Notes: generated by a model from the letters alone, not told the origin. A stretch of 64,000 nt of DNA from Humisphaera borealis (GCF_015169395.1 NZ_CP063458.1:5580001-5644000); one strand, 5' to 3'; numbered from the stretch's first letter, positions 28,009-37,855 are shown. Program-made: numbers and translations.

Positions 28009-28329
28009 ATGAGCTCAACCCGTCACTCGATCACCGTCGACGATGTCAGGAAAGTCGCCCGCCTGGCGCGGTTGTCCATTCCCGACACGGATCTGCCCGC
28101 GATCACCGCGAAGCTCGAGCCCATTCTCGGCTACATCGAACAACTCAACGAGGTGGACACTGCCGGCGTCGCCGCGATGGCCCACGTCGTGCCGCTGCAC
28201 AACGTGCTGCGCGAGGACACGATCGAGCCAGCGCTGGGACTTGAGGCGACCCTCCGAAATGCGCCTGAAACGGACGGTCCGTTCTTCAAGGTGCCGAAAG
28301 TGATCGGAGAGGAAGACTCCGCCGGATAA
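28009..28329 (+). CDS. gatC: GatC, aspartyl/glutamyl-tRNA amidotransferase subunit C
   Basis: This 106-residue protein has the GatC pattern: ITVDDVRKVARLARLSI at the N-terminus, LEPILGYIEQLNEVDTAGVAAMAHVVPL in the middle, and a C-terminal LREDTIEP...LRNAPETDGPFFKVPKVI. It is the small subunit of the GatCAB enzyme that converts Glu-tRNA-Gln or Asp-tRNA-Asn to the amide form. GatA and GatB are not adjacent in this window, so the operon is split. Confidence 0.95.
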   Translation: MSSTRHSITVDDVRKVARLARLSIPDTDLPAITAKLEPILGYIEQLNEVDTAGVAAMAHVVPLHNVLREDTIEPALGLEATLRNAPETDGPFFKVPKVIGEEDSAG

Positions 28330-28382
28330 CAACGGGCAGCGTCTGGGGCTTGAACGCCGGTTGATCCACGTTCCAAACGCAG

Positions 28383-28424
28383 GACACCAGGATCGGATGA
28401 CAAATGTCGTCCGATCCTGGTGTC
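28383..28424. terminator. Bidirectional terminator between gatC and the ThuA-heme gene
   Basis: Arms GACACCAGGATCGGATGAC (28383-28401) and its near reverse complement (28406-28424) form a 19-base stem with one mismatch around a four-base loop AAAT. TTTGCG follows the right arm. The two flanking genes are convergent, so one hairpin could serve both. Confidence 0.8.
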
Positions 28425-28476
28425 TTTGCGTCTCACACAACCCGCCGACGCGAGGCGGCAGTTTCTTGACGTCAAA

Positions 28477-31400
28477 TCAGTGTTTCACCTTGCTCGTCGC
28501 CATGTACTCCATCAGGTCGGTGAGATCCTCCGGCGGGAGGGCTTCAAACCCTTCGGGCATCACGGATTTCTCCGAGGCGGTCAGGCTCTTCAGCTGGCTC
28601 CGCTGGATGGCGTGAACGGCACCGGTGGCATCAATGATCTCGATCGAAGTCTGGCTTTCCGACATCAGCCTGCCGGTCAGCACGTCGTCCTCGGTCCGGG
28701 CCGACCACTGGCGGAAGTTGCCTTCGACCGACCGGTTGGGATCGAGCACGTCGATCATCACGTCCGATTTCGGGCGAGCGCCAATGCCCGTCAGGTCCGG
28801 GCCGACCACGCCGCCTTTGCCTTCCATGTGATGGCAGACCTGGCAGTTCTTCTCGAACACCAGTTTGCCCTTGGCAACGTCGCCGGTTTTCGACGCCAGG
28901 GGAATCAGCTTGTCGACGATCGCCTTTCGATCGGCGGAGACGGCCTGCCCGGTGCTCTTCTGGAGCTGCTTGGCAAGGTTTGAGATGTCGCGGTCAGGGT
29001 GTCCTGTTAGCGCTTGCCACTGTTGCGGCAGCACGTCCTTGGGGTTCACCGTGCCTGCCTTCACGCCGGCCAGCAGCGATCGCGTCCAGGGCTCGCGCCG
29101 CAGGAGGGTGGGCAGCACGATCTTCTGGGCCGTCGGGGTCATGCCGGTCCACTTGGCAATCAGTGCATCGCCGACGGCCGGACTGCGGCTGTCGCCGATC
29201 GCCTGCAGCAATGCCGTCTGGACGGCTGGCAGCGACTGCGGGTTGACGTGAGCAAGGATGGCGGCGACGTGATCGGGTGTATCGGACACCGCGATGAGCC
29301 TGCGGGCCGCCTCGGCACGTTGCTCGGGCTGGGCCTTGGCATTGTCGAGCGTGGATCGCAGCTCCTTGATGACCGAAGCGAGCGTGTCGCCGAAGACATC
29401 GGTCCTGCCCCACTTCACCGCCAGCGCGAGAAGTCGATCACGACCGGCCGGAGGCAACGCAGACATGACCGCCTGCAGATTTGCGGCATCATCGCCGGCC
29501 AGTTCCGGTGCCGAAGCCTTGCCTTCCGGCCAGCTCCCGGCCAGGGCATCGATCACGATCGTGGCGATCTGCGGCTGGGCAGTCCTGAGCGACGCCAGCG
29601 TGGCGACGACGGACTCCTTTGGTGCCCGCTGGGCGTAATGGGAGATGACCGCACTGAGGACTTCACCGGTCGCTCCAGGCAGTTTGGCAACACCGCCACC
29701 AACCTTGGTCAGCTCGATGTCGTCGTAGTACGCGACCCCGGTCGCGTGGCCCCATCCGCCGAACAGACAGTTGATGGAGACCGTATCGCGGGATCCGCTG
29801 TCGAAGGTGATTTCCACCTTCGTCCAGTCGCTGTTGCCAGCGACCGGCTTGGTCTTGAAGTCGCTTCCGTGAACGTTCAATAGCGCGCCCATGCCGCCGC
29901 GGACAGCTTTGACGTTCTCGGTCTTGATCCAGGCACTAAGGCGGTACTTGGCGCGCGGCTCCACTTTGACATCGACATACCAACTCGTATCGCTTCCCTT
30001 GTCGGACCGCAGGACCACGGAGTTCTTACCCGTACGCGCGACGGTGGTGGACAGTTCCTGCGTCGCTTCGCCGCTGTAGTGGCGAGCCCGCCAGCCGCGT
30101 GGCTTGCCGCCGGCGGTTTCTTCGAACGAGGCATTCGGGATGAGATTAACCGTGGCCACGGGCTTGGGTTCCACAGTTCCCTCAGGCAGTTTGAACGCCG
30201 CGACAGCGGACTGCAGGAAAAAGCTGTCGTGACGGGCCGCGGCGATTGTCGCCGCGTCGATCAGCCAGCGATCCTCACCCACGCCCGACCCGGCGACGGC
30301 TTCGTACACCGCTTGTGCGGCGGTGGCACTGGCGGTGGGGACTTCAGCAACCGCCAGGAGCGCGCTCTTGCGCACCTGCGGGGCCGGGTCAATCAGCAGC
30401 TTGCCCGCAAGCAGGGCGGCCAGGCCGGCTTCGTTGCGGGGAAACGCATCCACGGCGGCTTTGCGTACGCCGGCCGACGGGTGCCGAAGGGCGGCTACGA
30501 CGGCGGCCGTCGCATCGGGGTTCGACCCGTCCAGCAGCCCCAAGCCCTGCATTGTCCAAAGGCTGTGGATCGCGGCCGGGTTCAGGCCGATGGCGTCAAC
30601 GGTTCTGTCGCCGGCAAGCTTATACAGATGTTCCGCAATCGACTTGTCCCCTCGTTCCACGATCAGCCGCTGTGCCTGCATGCGCCAGAACTGGTTGTCG
30701 CTCATCAGCGCCGCGACCAGATCATCCGGTGTCGCCTTGGAGAGGTCGAACGTGCGGCTCGGCTTGCCGTCCTTTGCGACTAGGCGGTAGATCCGGCCGT
30801 GCGTCTTGTCGCGCAGGTTGGTCTCATAGGCGCCGCCCTTGCCGCGCTCAAAGCCCTGCGGGATCGGGTTGTGCTGGACAATAAAGTTGTACCAGTCGAT
30901 CACCCATAGCTGCCCATCAGGACCGACGTCGGCAAAGATGGGGGCAGTCCATTCATCGGTGCTCGCCAGGGTGCTTCCGTCATTGCGGGCGATGAACCCC
31001 GCGCCCTGCGGCTGCAACAGGAACTGGCCGACAATGTGGCCGGTGCCTTCGGTGACGAACGCGGTCCGGTTCCAGTAGTAGCTCGGCCATGTCCGGGCGG
31101 TGTACAGCGAATGCCCTGCGGCGGCGGTGTAGTTGCCGTGATGGTCGACCTGCCGCACCTGGTCGGTCGCGACGAACATCTTCGGCAGGTCCATGATCGG
31201 CTCCAGCCGCTTGACCGTCAGGCCGCGAACCGTCTCGTAAGCGCGGTTCGGGATGTGCAGGTAGAAGCTCGGGTGGCCGTTGGCGGTCGACGCGAACAGG
31301 TGGCCTTCCTCGCTGAAGCCCAGGCCCCACGCGTTATTCGTGAGCGACCCGAGGAACTCCAGCTTGGTGCCGTCCGGCTTCATTCGCCAGATGCCGTTGC

Positions 31401-32745
31401 CGAAGCGGAGCGACTTTCCGTCGATCACGCCGTTGAACCCGGAGTAACCGACGATGCCATAGACCCAATTGTCCGGGCCCCAGCGGAGGCTGCTCGGGCC
31501 GGCGTGCGTGTCGTTGGTGCCCCAGCCGGTGAACAGGGTCTGGCGTACGTCTGCCTTACCGTCGCCGTCGGTATCCTTAAGGAACAGCATGTCCGGCGCC
31601 TGGGCGACGATGATGCCGCCATTGAACGGGAGGATGCTGGTCGGGATCGACAGCTTCTCGGCGAACACAGTGAACTTGTCGGCGACGCCATCGCCATCGG
31701 TGTCTTCAACGATGCTGATGCGGTCGCGTCCCTTGCCGGGTTCCTGCAGTTCGTTCGGATAGTCGAACGTTTCCGAGATCCAGAGCCGACCACGCTCGTC
31801 CCAGTTCATCGCGATGGGCTTGAAGATCTTGGGTTCCGACGCGAACAGCTTGGCCTCAATGCCCGCAGGGGTGATGAGGTGCTTCATCGATTCTTCCGGC
31901 GGAACCGGCTTCTGAATCTTGGTGATCAGTGCCCCGGTCTGCCCCCACTGCTTGGCGGCGATGTAATTCGGTGCCTTGCCTTCGCCGTATTCGAACGGCT
32001 TGAGCTTTGTCGGCGGCTGCAACGCCCAGTCGCCAGCGCTCCAGCGCATCCCACGCTCGATCAGGTTGATGAAGTCGGCATTGCCCCAGGTCCGTTCGTC
32101 GTGCCCCCAGGCGGTGTAAAACACGCGGCCTTTGCCTTCGGTGCGGGTCCAGGTGTACGGCTCCTTGCCGTCCTTGTCCTCGCGGACCGACAGCACGGTA
32201 CGGCCGGCCTCATTGTGCATGGTGTGGACGTAGGTCTCGTCCCAGCTCTCGATGGGCTTGAGGTCCTTCAGCAGTTCGCTGTCGGGCTTGACGTGGGTCT
32301 CCTTGAAGACGCCGGTGCCGTGCTTCTGGAAACGCCCGCCGGTCAGCGCGGTCAGCGGAGCGGAGTTAAGGAAGCAGTAGCTGCCGCAATGCAGAACCGC
32401 GTAGCCGCCGCCGCTGCTGACATAGTCGAGAATCGCCTTCTCGGCTTCGGGGGTGACCTTGGTGATGTTGGCATAGAGCGCGATCGCGTCGAACCGCTTG
32501 AGGTTCTCGGGCGTGATCTGCGACAGTTCGTCGACGTACGTCATATCGACGCCGCGACGGGTCATCTCCGTGACGACCTGGCGAAAACGTTCCAGCGGCT
32601 TGTGATGACCGTCATCGCCGAGGAAGAGCACCTTCACCCGGCGGGGGGCCGCCTCGGTGGGGGCATCTGCGCGAACTCCGAGCAGAGGCATCAGCGCCAC
32701 AACACCCAGGAGACCCACTATGGTGAAAAGTTTGAATATCTTCAT
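28477..32745 (-). CDS. ThuA / beta-propeller / HEAT / CBM / heme fusion, secreted
   Basis: This is a 1422-residue exported protein with many domains. The start at 32745 (MKIFKLFTIVGL) opens a signal peptide ending near GVRADAP. A ThuA-like domain covers about residues 35-265 (VKVLFLGDDGHHKPLERF, GRVFYTAWGHDERTW). A long PVC-type beta-propeller follows (WDERGRLWISETFDYPNE, DTDGDGVADKF, GIWRMKPDGTK). HEAT-like repeats come next, interrupted by a CBM4/9-like domain at about 905-1055 (NLIPNASFEETAGGKPRGW). The C-terminus carries a haem motif CQVCHH (about 1301-1306) in the PVC-type heme-binding domain. Members of this family are abundant in Planctomycetota; a role in glycan breakdown is inferred only. 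Confidence 0.93.
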   Translation of the reverse strand: MKIFKLFTIVGLLGVVALMPLLGVRADAPTEAAPRRVKVLFLGDDGHHKPLERFRQVVTEMTRRGVDMTYVDELSQITPENLKRFDAIALYANITKVTPEAEKAILDYVSSGGGYAVLHCGSYCFLNSAPLTALTGGRFQKHGTGVFKETHVKPDSELLKDLKPIESWDETYVHTMHNEAGRTVLSVREDKDGKEPYTWTRTEGKGRVFYTAWGHDERTWGNADFINLIERGMRWSAGDWALQPPTKLKPFEYGEGKAPNYIAAKQWGQTGALITKIQKPVPPEESMKHLITPAGIEAKLFASEPKIFKPIAMNWDERGRLWISETFDYPNELQEPGKGRDRISIVEDTDGDGVADKFTVFAEKLSIPTSILPFNGGIIVAQAPDMLFLKDTDGDGKADVRQTLFTGWGTNDTHAGPSSLRWGPDNWVYGIVGYSGFNGVIDGKSLRFGNGIWRMKPDGTKLEFLGSLTNNAWGLGFSEEGHLFASTANGHPSFYLHIPNRAYETVRGLTVKRLEPIMDLPKMFVATDQVRQVDHHGNYTAAAGHSLYTARTWPSYYWNRTAFVTEGTGHIVGQFLLQPQGAGFIARNDGSTLASTDEWTAPIFADVGPDGQLWVIDWYNFIVQHNPIPQGFERGKGGAYETNLRDKTHGRIYRLVAKDGKPSRTFDLSKATPDDLVAALMSDNQFWRMQAQRLIVERGDKSIAEHLYKLAGDRTVDAIGLNPAAIHSLWTMQGLGLLDGSNPDATAAVVAALRHPSAGVRKAAVDAFPRNEAGLAALLAGKLLIDPAPQVRKSALLAVAEVPTASATAAQAVYEAVAGSGVGEDRWLIDAATIAAARHDSFFLQSAVAAFKLPEGTVEPKPVATVNLIPNASFEETAGGKPRGWRARHYSGEATQELSTTVARTGKNSVVLRSDKGSDTSWYVDVKVEPRAKYRLSAWIKTENVKAVRGGMGALLNVHGSDFKTKPVAGNSDWTKVEITFDSGSRDTVSINCLFGGWGHATGVAYYDDIELTKVGGGVAKLPGATGEVLSAVISHYAQRAPKESVVATLASLRTAQPQIATIVIDALAGSWPEGKASAPELAGDDAANLQAVMSALPPAGRDRLLALAVKWGRTDVFGDTLASVIKELRSTLDNAKAQPEQRAEAARRLIAVSDTPDHVAAILAHVNPQSLPAVQTALLQAIGDSRSPAVGDALIAKWTGMTPTAQKIVLPTLLRREPWTRSLLAGVKAGTVNPKDVLPQQWQALTGHPDRDISNLAKQLQKSTGQAVSADRKAIVDKLIPLASKTGDVAKGKLVFEKNCQVCHHMEGKGGVVGPDLTGIGARPKSDVMIDVLDPNRSVEGNFRQWSARTEDDVLTGRLMSESQTSIEIIDATGAVHAIQRSQLKSLTASEKSVMPEGFEALPPEDLTDLMEYMATSKVKH

Positions 32746-32842
32746 ATGAGGACTCGACTGTTGGCCAAACGATTGTCTGTTCCGAGCTCCGCTCCGTGTC
32801 GCGGCTGACCGCACAGCCGAGAGCGAAGCCGCGGACACTTTC

Positions 32843-34039
32843 CTATCTACCGCGGTGCTGCTTGCGATACTCGCGGGGCGTCATCCCCACGCGCTTTTTG
32901 AAAACAACGCTCAGGTACTCCGCGTGCGGGAATCCGATCTTCGCGGACACTTCCACCAGCGAGAGGTCGGTCTCCCGCAACAACTCCTGGGCCCGGTTGA
33001 TCTGCACGCGATCGATCTCTTCATGCGGGCTGCGGCCGACCAGCTTCTTGAATCGCGATTCCAGCACACGCCGACTCAGCGGCACCCGCTCGACGACATC
33101 GTTCACGTCGATCCCGTCGAGTGCGTGTTCCCGGATGAACCGCACCGCGGCCGTGATATCCGGATCGTCGATCGCCAGGACATCACTGCTCGCCCGGGGC
33201 ATCATGCCCAACGGCGGAACCAGGTGAGGTTTGGCCTCGACGATCTCGCCGCCCATCATCCGATCGAGCAGGGCGGCCGCCTCGTACCCCGTGCGATGGG
33301 CGTCGGGGACTACGCTGCTGAGCGGCGGGTCGGAGAGCTCGCAGATCAGTTCGTCGTCGTCCACGCCGATCACTGCGACGTCGTCCGGCACCGCCAGCGA
33401 CGCTTGCCTGCACGCTTCCAGCACCTGCCGTCCGAGCAAATCGTAGCAGGCCATCACGCCGACCGGTTTCGGCAGCCCGACGAGCCAGCGCGCCAGCCGC
33501 GTGCTCTCCTCGATCCATTCGTGGCCGGCACGCGGGACGACGGTCGCGTGCATGACCGCCGGTTCGATCTTTCGTTCCCGGGCAAGCCCGACGAACTGAT
33601 CTCGCCGCCAGTTCGACCAGTTGAACCGTTCGTCACCGACGAACGCGAGGCTGCGGAAGCCGCGTTCGATCAGGTGTTCAAAACCCGCTTTCGCGATCGC
33701 CTGGTCGTCCGTCTCGACCCACGGAATGCCGGGAACCAGGTTCGCGGCGCTGACATCCACCACGGGCAGTCCAGACCGCGTGACCACGTCGGCGATACGC
33801 GGGTTTTCAATCCGGGCGATAATGCCGTCGCCCTGCCAATGGTCCAGCCAGGCCGGCGGCTCATCCCCGCGCGCCTGCTCGGCCAGATAAGTGCTCCAGG
33901 GCCGATGCTCACGGACATACCCGACGATGCCTCGCAGCAAACCACGGGCGTACTCGTTGCTGGTCTCCACCAACAACGCGACGACCTTCCGGCGACGGCC
34001 GTTGGTCGGAGCGACGGAGGATCTTTGATTAGCGTTCAA
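32843..34039 (-). CDS. XylR-type transcriptional regulator (PBP-like sensor plus AraC HTH)
   Basis: This 398-residue protein has an N-terminal LacI-like sugar-binding domain (KVVALLVETSNEYARGLLRGI, PVVDVSAANLVPGIPWVETDD, GVMACYDLLGRQVLEAC, DVAVIGVDDDELICELSDPPLSSV). The C-terminal AraC DNA-binding domain contains FIREHALDGIDVNDVVERVPLSRRVLESRFKKLVGRSP and a second HTH ending REYRKQHRG. It probably senses a pentose or related sugar and controls the neighbouring minus-strand genes. It lies 97 bases upstream of the ThuA-heme gene. Confidence 0.94.
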   Translation of the reverse strand: MNANQRSSVAPTNGRRRKVVALLVETSNEYARGLLRGIVGYVREHRPWSTYLAEQARGDEPPAWLDHWQGDGIIARIENPRIADVVTRSGLPVVDVSAANLVPGIPWVETDDQAIAKAGFEHLIERGFRSLAFVGDERFNWSNWRRDQFVGLARERKIEPAVMHATVVPRAGHEWIEESTRLARWLVGLPKPVGVMACYDLLGRQVLEACRQASLAVPDDVAVIGVDDDELICELSDPPLSSVVPDAHRTGYEAAALLDRMMGGEIVEAKPHLVPPLGMMPRASSDVLAIDDPDITAAVRFIREHALDGIDVNDVVERVPLSRRVLESRFKKLVGRSPHEEIDRVQINRAQELLRETDLSLVEVSAKIGFPHAEYLSVVFKKRVGMTPREYRKQHRGR

Positions 34040-34091
34040 CGCAATCGTCCGTTCGCTTTTTCACCACGCGTCGCGTCGAACGGCGAGTTGC

Positions 34092-34119
34092 CCTCCGTGT
34101 CTCCGTGCCTCCGTGGTGA
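34092..34119. repeat. 28-base dispersed repeat (CCTCCGTG family)
   Basis: A sequence built of tandem CCTCCGTGnCTCCGTG units, ending CTCCGTGGTGA, sits just downstream of the Gfo/Idh/MocA gene. The same sequence occurs at 56384-56411 and inverted at 56148-56175, so it is a dispersed intergenic repeat. Confidence 0.85.
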
Positions 34120-34125
34120 TATCTT

Positions 34126-35250
34126 TTAGAGCTGCGGAATCGCCACCCGATCGCCGCCTTTCATGGCGCTTTCGTGGGCACAGATGCCGACGAGCGTCCA
34201 GTTTGCGCTTGTCGGAGCGTCCGGGAACGCCGGCTGTCTGCCTAGGCAGGCCATCAGGAAGTTGTGAGCCAGGTGCGGATGGCTGCCGCCGTGCCCGGCA
34301 CCTTGCAGGAAGCTCAGGTGCGTTGCGTCGTGGATCGCGCCGGTGTACTTGCGGATCGGGTCCGGGAGCCGGCCGGCAAAGTCGGGCACGCCGACGCGCT
34401 TGGGAATCTCATTCTCCGGCAGACCGCGCATGTGCAGCACCGGCTTTTCGTTCTCCAGTTGCTGCCACTCGAAGCTCACGTTGCTGCCGGTGACGTCAAA
34501 GCTCTCGCGGTACTGCCGGGCGGCGTCGAACAGCGAGCGGGTGACCTCGGCGACAACGTCTGAATCCTTGATCTTGAACGTCGCCGTCTCGATCGCGAAC
34601 GGGCTGTTGTACTTCTTGATCATCTCCTCGCGGATACGCCCCGAGCCGTGGCAGACCACGCTCTCGGCCATCGCAATTTGCCCCTTGGCGGGGTCCGACA
34701 GGATCGCGAGGCACGGGCTGACGCAGTGGGTCGCGTACCACATCGGCGGAAGCCCCGGCCAGTAGCCGGGCCAGCCGTCCATGTCCTGCACGTGGCTGCC
34801 GCGAAGGAACTGGATGCGGCCGAGCGTGCCGCGGTCGTAAAGGTCTTTCGCGAAGAGATACTCGCGGCTGTAGACCACGGTCTCCATCATAATGTAGACC
34901 TTGCCGCTGGCCTTCTGCGCTTCAATGATCTTCTTGCAGTCCTCGGCGCTGGTCGCCATCGGCACCGTGCACGCGACGTGCTTGCCGGCATTGAGGGCGG
35001 CGATGCTCATCCATGCGTGGTCAGGGATCGGGCTGTTGATGTGGACCGCATCGATGTTCGGGTCCTTCAGCATCTCCGCGTAGTCTTTGTAGCGGGCCTT
35101 GATGCCGAACTTATCGCCGCAGGCGTCTAGGCCGGCCTGATCGCGGCGGTTGATGGCGTACATCTCGGCGTCGGGGTGGTCCTGGTAGATGGGGATAAAC
35201 TCGGCACCGAAACCCAGACCGGTAATCGCGACGCGAATCTTCCTGGACAT
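34126..35250 (-). CDS. Gfo/Idh/MocA family oxidoreductase
   Basis: The start at 35250 (MSRKIRV) gives a normal 374-residue length and places the Rossmann motif GLGFGAEFIPIYQ at the N-terminus. Conserved segments are DAVHINSPIPDHAWMSIAALNAGKHVACTVPMATS and a catalytic-helix region ATHCVSPCLAILS; the usual EKP motif reads TVP here. The family oxidises or reduces sugars or sugar derivatives with NAD(P). It is upstream of the XylR-type regulator on the same strand, which points to sugar catabolism. Confidence 0.92.
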   Translation of the reverse strand: MSRKIRVAITGLGFGAEFIPIYQDHPDAEMYAINRRDQAGLDACGDKFGIKARYKDYAEMLKDPNIDAVHINSPIPDHAWMSIAALNAGKHVACTVPMATSAEDCKKIIEAQKASGKVYIMMETVVYSREYLFAKDLYDRGTLGRIQFLRGSHVQDMDGWPGYWPGLPPMWYATHCVSPCLAILSDPAKGQIAMAESVVCHGSGRIREEMIKKYNSPFAIETATFKIKDSDVVAEVTRSLFDAARQYRESFDVTGSNVSFEWQQLENEKPVLHMRGLPENEIPKRVGVPDFAGRLPDPIRKYTGAIHDATHLSFLQGAGHGGSHPHLAHNFLMACLGRQPAFPDAPTSANWTLVGICAHESAMKGGDRVAIPQL

Positions 35251-35467
35251 GTGCTCGTTCCCGAAAATCAGATGTTGTGGCTCACAGACTTGTCCCTCCG
35301 CCGAGAGGGTACCGAACCTTGCGAAACAGGTTGCGGTCGGGCCGCACGAGCCTTGAGTGCAGCGACTGATGATAAAGTACCGTGCCTCTACCCGTCCGCG
35401 ATGAGATTTTGCGAAGTATTCTTGAGATTTATCACCGAACCGAGGGCAATCGATGCTCATTACATCC

Positions 35468-35514
35468 ATGGACAGCAGTCCATGGGTTTCGAATGACCAC
35501 GGACTGCTGTCCAT
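35468..35514. repeat. Palindrome ATGGACAGCAGTCC ... GGACTGCTGTCCAT
   Basis: Two 14-base perfect arms (35468-35481 and 35501-35514) sit in the 370-base gap between the divergent oxidoreductase and sigma-factor genes. The rest of that gap shows no coding frame. The hairpin might be regulatory, or a dispersed repeat. Confidence 0.8.
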
Positions 35515-35570
35515 GGGCGTTGAACTGGAGCAATTGAATGAACTTTCGCGCGTCGATTCGGTTTTCCGGT

Positions 35571-35586
35571 GACCGTATCAACGGTC
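35571..35586. promoter_or_regulatory. Inverted repeat GACCGT-ATCA-ACGGTC upstream of sigma factor
   Basis: A perfect 6-base-arm inverted repeat lies 35 bases before the sigma-factor start codon. Its position suits an operator or an autoregulated promoter element, but no regulator is known to bind it. Confidence 0.45.
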
Positions 35587-35620
35587 GGTACGAATAAGTT
35601 GTGAACCGTCTGAAGCGCAC

Positions 35621-36160
35621 ATGGACGACCCCCAGAAGAAAGCTCGATTCGCCGAACTGCTTCGGGGCAGCCAGTCGCGCCTGCTCGGGTACATCCATGG
35701 CCTGGTCCGTGATGTGAATGACGCCGACGATCTGTTCCAGCAGACCGCGGTCATCCTGTGGAACAAGTTTGAAAGCTACGATCCGTCGCGGAGCTTTACC
35801 GCCTGGGCGTGCGGCGTGGCGAGGCTGGAGATTTCCAACTTCATCCGAAGTCGAAGCCGCAAGAAACTCTATCTGAGTGACGACCTGAATCTGCTGCTGA
35901 TCGAGGCGTATACGGAAGTTCCCGAGCAGCCGAACGACGATGAAGAACGCAAGGAGGCCCTGGCCGGCTGTCTGGCCAAGCTCCGCGAGCGCGATCGGGA
36001 ACTGCTGCTCACCTGTTACACCGGTGAGGACGACATCATCCGCATCGCCGACCGCATCGGCCGATCGAGCCAGAGCGTGCACAACTCGCTGCGGCGAATT
36101 CGCGAGGCACTGTACGAATGCGTCAGGCGGACCCTGGCGCAGGAAGCGCACCCGGCGTAG
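35621..36160 (+). CDS. ECF sigma-70 family RNA polymerase sigma factor
   Basis: This 179-residue protein has sigma region 2 (SRLLGYIHGLVRDVNDADDLFQQTAVILWNKFESYDPSRSFTAWACGVARLEISNFIR) and region 4 with a helix-turn-helix (IADRIGRSSQSVHNSLRRIREALYECVRR). It matches the group of sigma factors common in Rhodopirellula and Verrucomicrobia. It is followed 51 bases later by a FecR-type protein that probably modulates it. Confidence 0.94.
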   Translation: MDDPQKKARFAELLRGSQSRLLGYIHGLVRDVNDADDLFQQTAVILWNKFESYDPSRSFTAWACGVARLEISNFIRSRSRKKLYLSDDLNLLLIEAYTEVPEQPNDDEERKEALAGCLAKLRERDRELLLTCYTGEDDIIRIADRIGRSSQSVHNSLRRIREALYECVRRTLAQEAHPA

Positions 36161-36211
36161 TCGGCTGTGCAATTAGCCGCCACGTACAGCGCTGCGAAAA
36201 CTGAAAGAACC

Positions 36212-37855
36212 ATGAACCCGCATCCCGACAACCTCACCCCCGCGATCGACTCGATCTCCGAAGAGGTCAAGGTTCTCGTCGACGGCTACCTCACCGACAC
36301 GCTGAGTTCCACCGACCTGGCTCGCCTTGAGGCAATCCTGCGCGAAGATGTCGCCGCCCGCCGATTCTTCGCCCGATACGCCGAGATCGACCGGGACCTT
36401 TACCTGGAAGCACACGCCCGCTCGCAGGCGGATGCGGCACTTCGTCGGATCGGCGTCGCGAATGAAGTCGCGCCGCTGCCGGGCAGGGCAAGGATGTTTC
36501 AGATCCGACCGCTGCGCTGGCTCGCCGCCGCGGCAGCGATCGCCGTTGCACTTGGTGTCGGGTTTCTCGCCGCCCGTTCCCAGCAGAACACGCCGGGCGT
36601 TGCCGACAGGCAGCCCGTCTCAAGGCCGGCGTCGCAGCCCGCATCCGCCGACGTGGCCTGGCTCGTCAACGCGCAGAATTGCCTCTGGACGAGCGGTTCC
36701 GGACCGTCTGACCTGCACGCCGGTACCGTGCTTTCGCTCGATCGCGGCCTGGCGGAACTGAAGTTTCGCTCAGGCGCGGTTCTGTTGCTGGAAGGGCCGG
36801 CTATTCTGCAACTGGTGTCCGACAACAGCGCCCGGCTTGAGCGTGGCCGACTGACCGGCAAGGTACACGGCCCGGTCAAGGGTTTTGAGCTTCTTTCGCC
36901 GCGTGGCAAGGTCATCGATCTGGGGACCGAGTTCGGCGTTTCCGTTGCCGCTTCGGGCCGGACCGACGTCTACGTCTTCGACGGCAAGGTACAGGCGATC
37001 GCGGATGGTGCCAGTGGCAAGGTCACCGACCTGACCCACGACCAGTCCGCCCGCATCGAGGATGGCACGGTCACCCTTCGTCCGGTCGTCGCGTCGGCGG
37101 AGGAGTTTGTCCGGCAGATCGTCCCGGCGCCGGTCATCGAACCTCGGACCATGAATCTGAACTTCGGCAAGGGATACGATGGCACGCTTGCCGATGCCCA
37201 GGGGATGGGCAGCGGGCTGACCCACCGCCTTCCGGGCACGGGGACGGCCATCTCCCCGTACGACCCGAACCTGTTCGTCAATTCCCAGGAGAGCCAGCTC
37301 GAATTGACGACGACCAACAGCGACATCAATCACCAGGTCAACATGCCGACCGGCGAATACGCCGGTGTGCGCCTCGCCGATCTCGGGTTTACGGGCTCGG
37401 AAGACTTCGAAGTGCAGATGTTCGTTCCGAACATCCCCGCGCTTCAGAACGTCGGTCAGTTCGGACTCTACGCTGGTGCCAAAAGCGATCGAGTGATTCG
37501 AGGCGGGCTGATCAGCCGGAGTGCCGACGGGCAGTACACCCTTTTCATGACCAACAACGACGGCGGTCGCGACGCCAGCTCGCACTTTGTCGGGCTGTTT
37601 TCCATGGGGGACGATCTGAGAATTCGGCTGACGCGGACGAACGGCAAGTACGCTTTGACAGTAGCAAATGAAAAGACCGGCGCCAGCAGCACGCTCGCGA
37701 TCAAGCACCCCGACTTCCTCGACGCCGAAAATGACCTCTACGTCGGCCTGTTCGGCGCCAATACGCGGAGCGAAGTAAGAAAGACGCTGTTAATCAAAGA
37801 GTTTTCGGTGACAGTCTGGACGACTCGAACGAATCCCAGTGTCGCCGCCAGGTAG
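36212..37855 (+). CDS. FecR-domain membrane protein, putative anti-sigma or sigma regulator
   Basis: The start at 36212 (MNPHPDNL) gives a 547-residue protein. The N-terminal 95 residues are cytoplasmic and resemble a short anti-sigma-like segment (EEVKVLVDGYLTDTLSSTDLARLEAILRED). A single membrane helix follows (WLAAAAAIAVALGVGFLAA). A periplasmic FecR domain comes next (AGTVLSLDRGLAELKFRSGAVLLLEGPA, SPRGKVIDLGTEFGVSV), then a C-terminal beta-sandwich resembling a LamG/concanavalin fold (about residues 300-545). It is paired with the ECF sigma gene and lies before the PSCyt gene. Confidence 0.9.
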   Translation: MNPHPDNLTPAIDSISEEVKVLVDGYLTDTLSSTDLARLEAILREDVAARRFFARYAEIDRDLYLEAHARSQADAALRRIGVANEVAPLPGRARMFQIRPLRWLAAAAAIAVALGVGFLAARSQQNTPGVADRQPVSRPASQPASADVAWLVNAQNCLWTSGSGPSDLHAGTVLSLDRGLAELKFRSGAVLLLEGPAILQLVSDNSARLERGRLTGKVHGPVKGFELLSPRGKVIDLGTEFGVSVAASGRTDVYVFDGKVQAIADGASGKVTDLTHDQSARIEDGTVTLRPVVASAEEFVRQIVPAPVIEPRTMNLNFGKGYDGTLADAQGMGSGLTHRLPGTGTAISPYDPNLFVNSQESQLELTTTNSDINHQVNMPTGEYAGVRLADLGFTGSEDFEVQMFVPNIPALQNVGQFGLYAGAKSDRVIRGGLISRSADGQYTLFMTNNDGGRDASSHFVGLFSMGDDLRIRLTRTNGKYALTVANEKTGASSTLAIKHPDFLDAENDLYVGLFGANTRSEVRKTLLIKEFSVTVWTTRTNPSVAAR

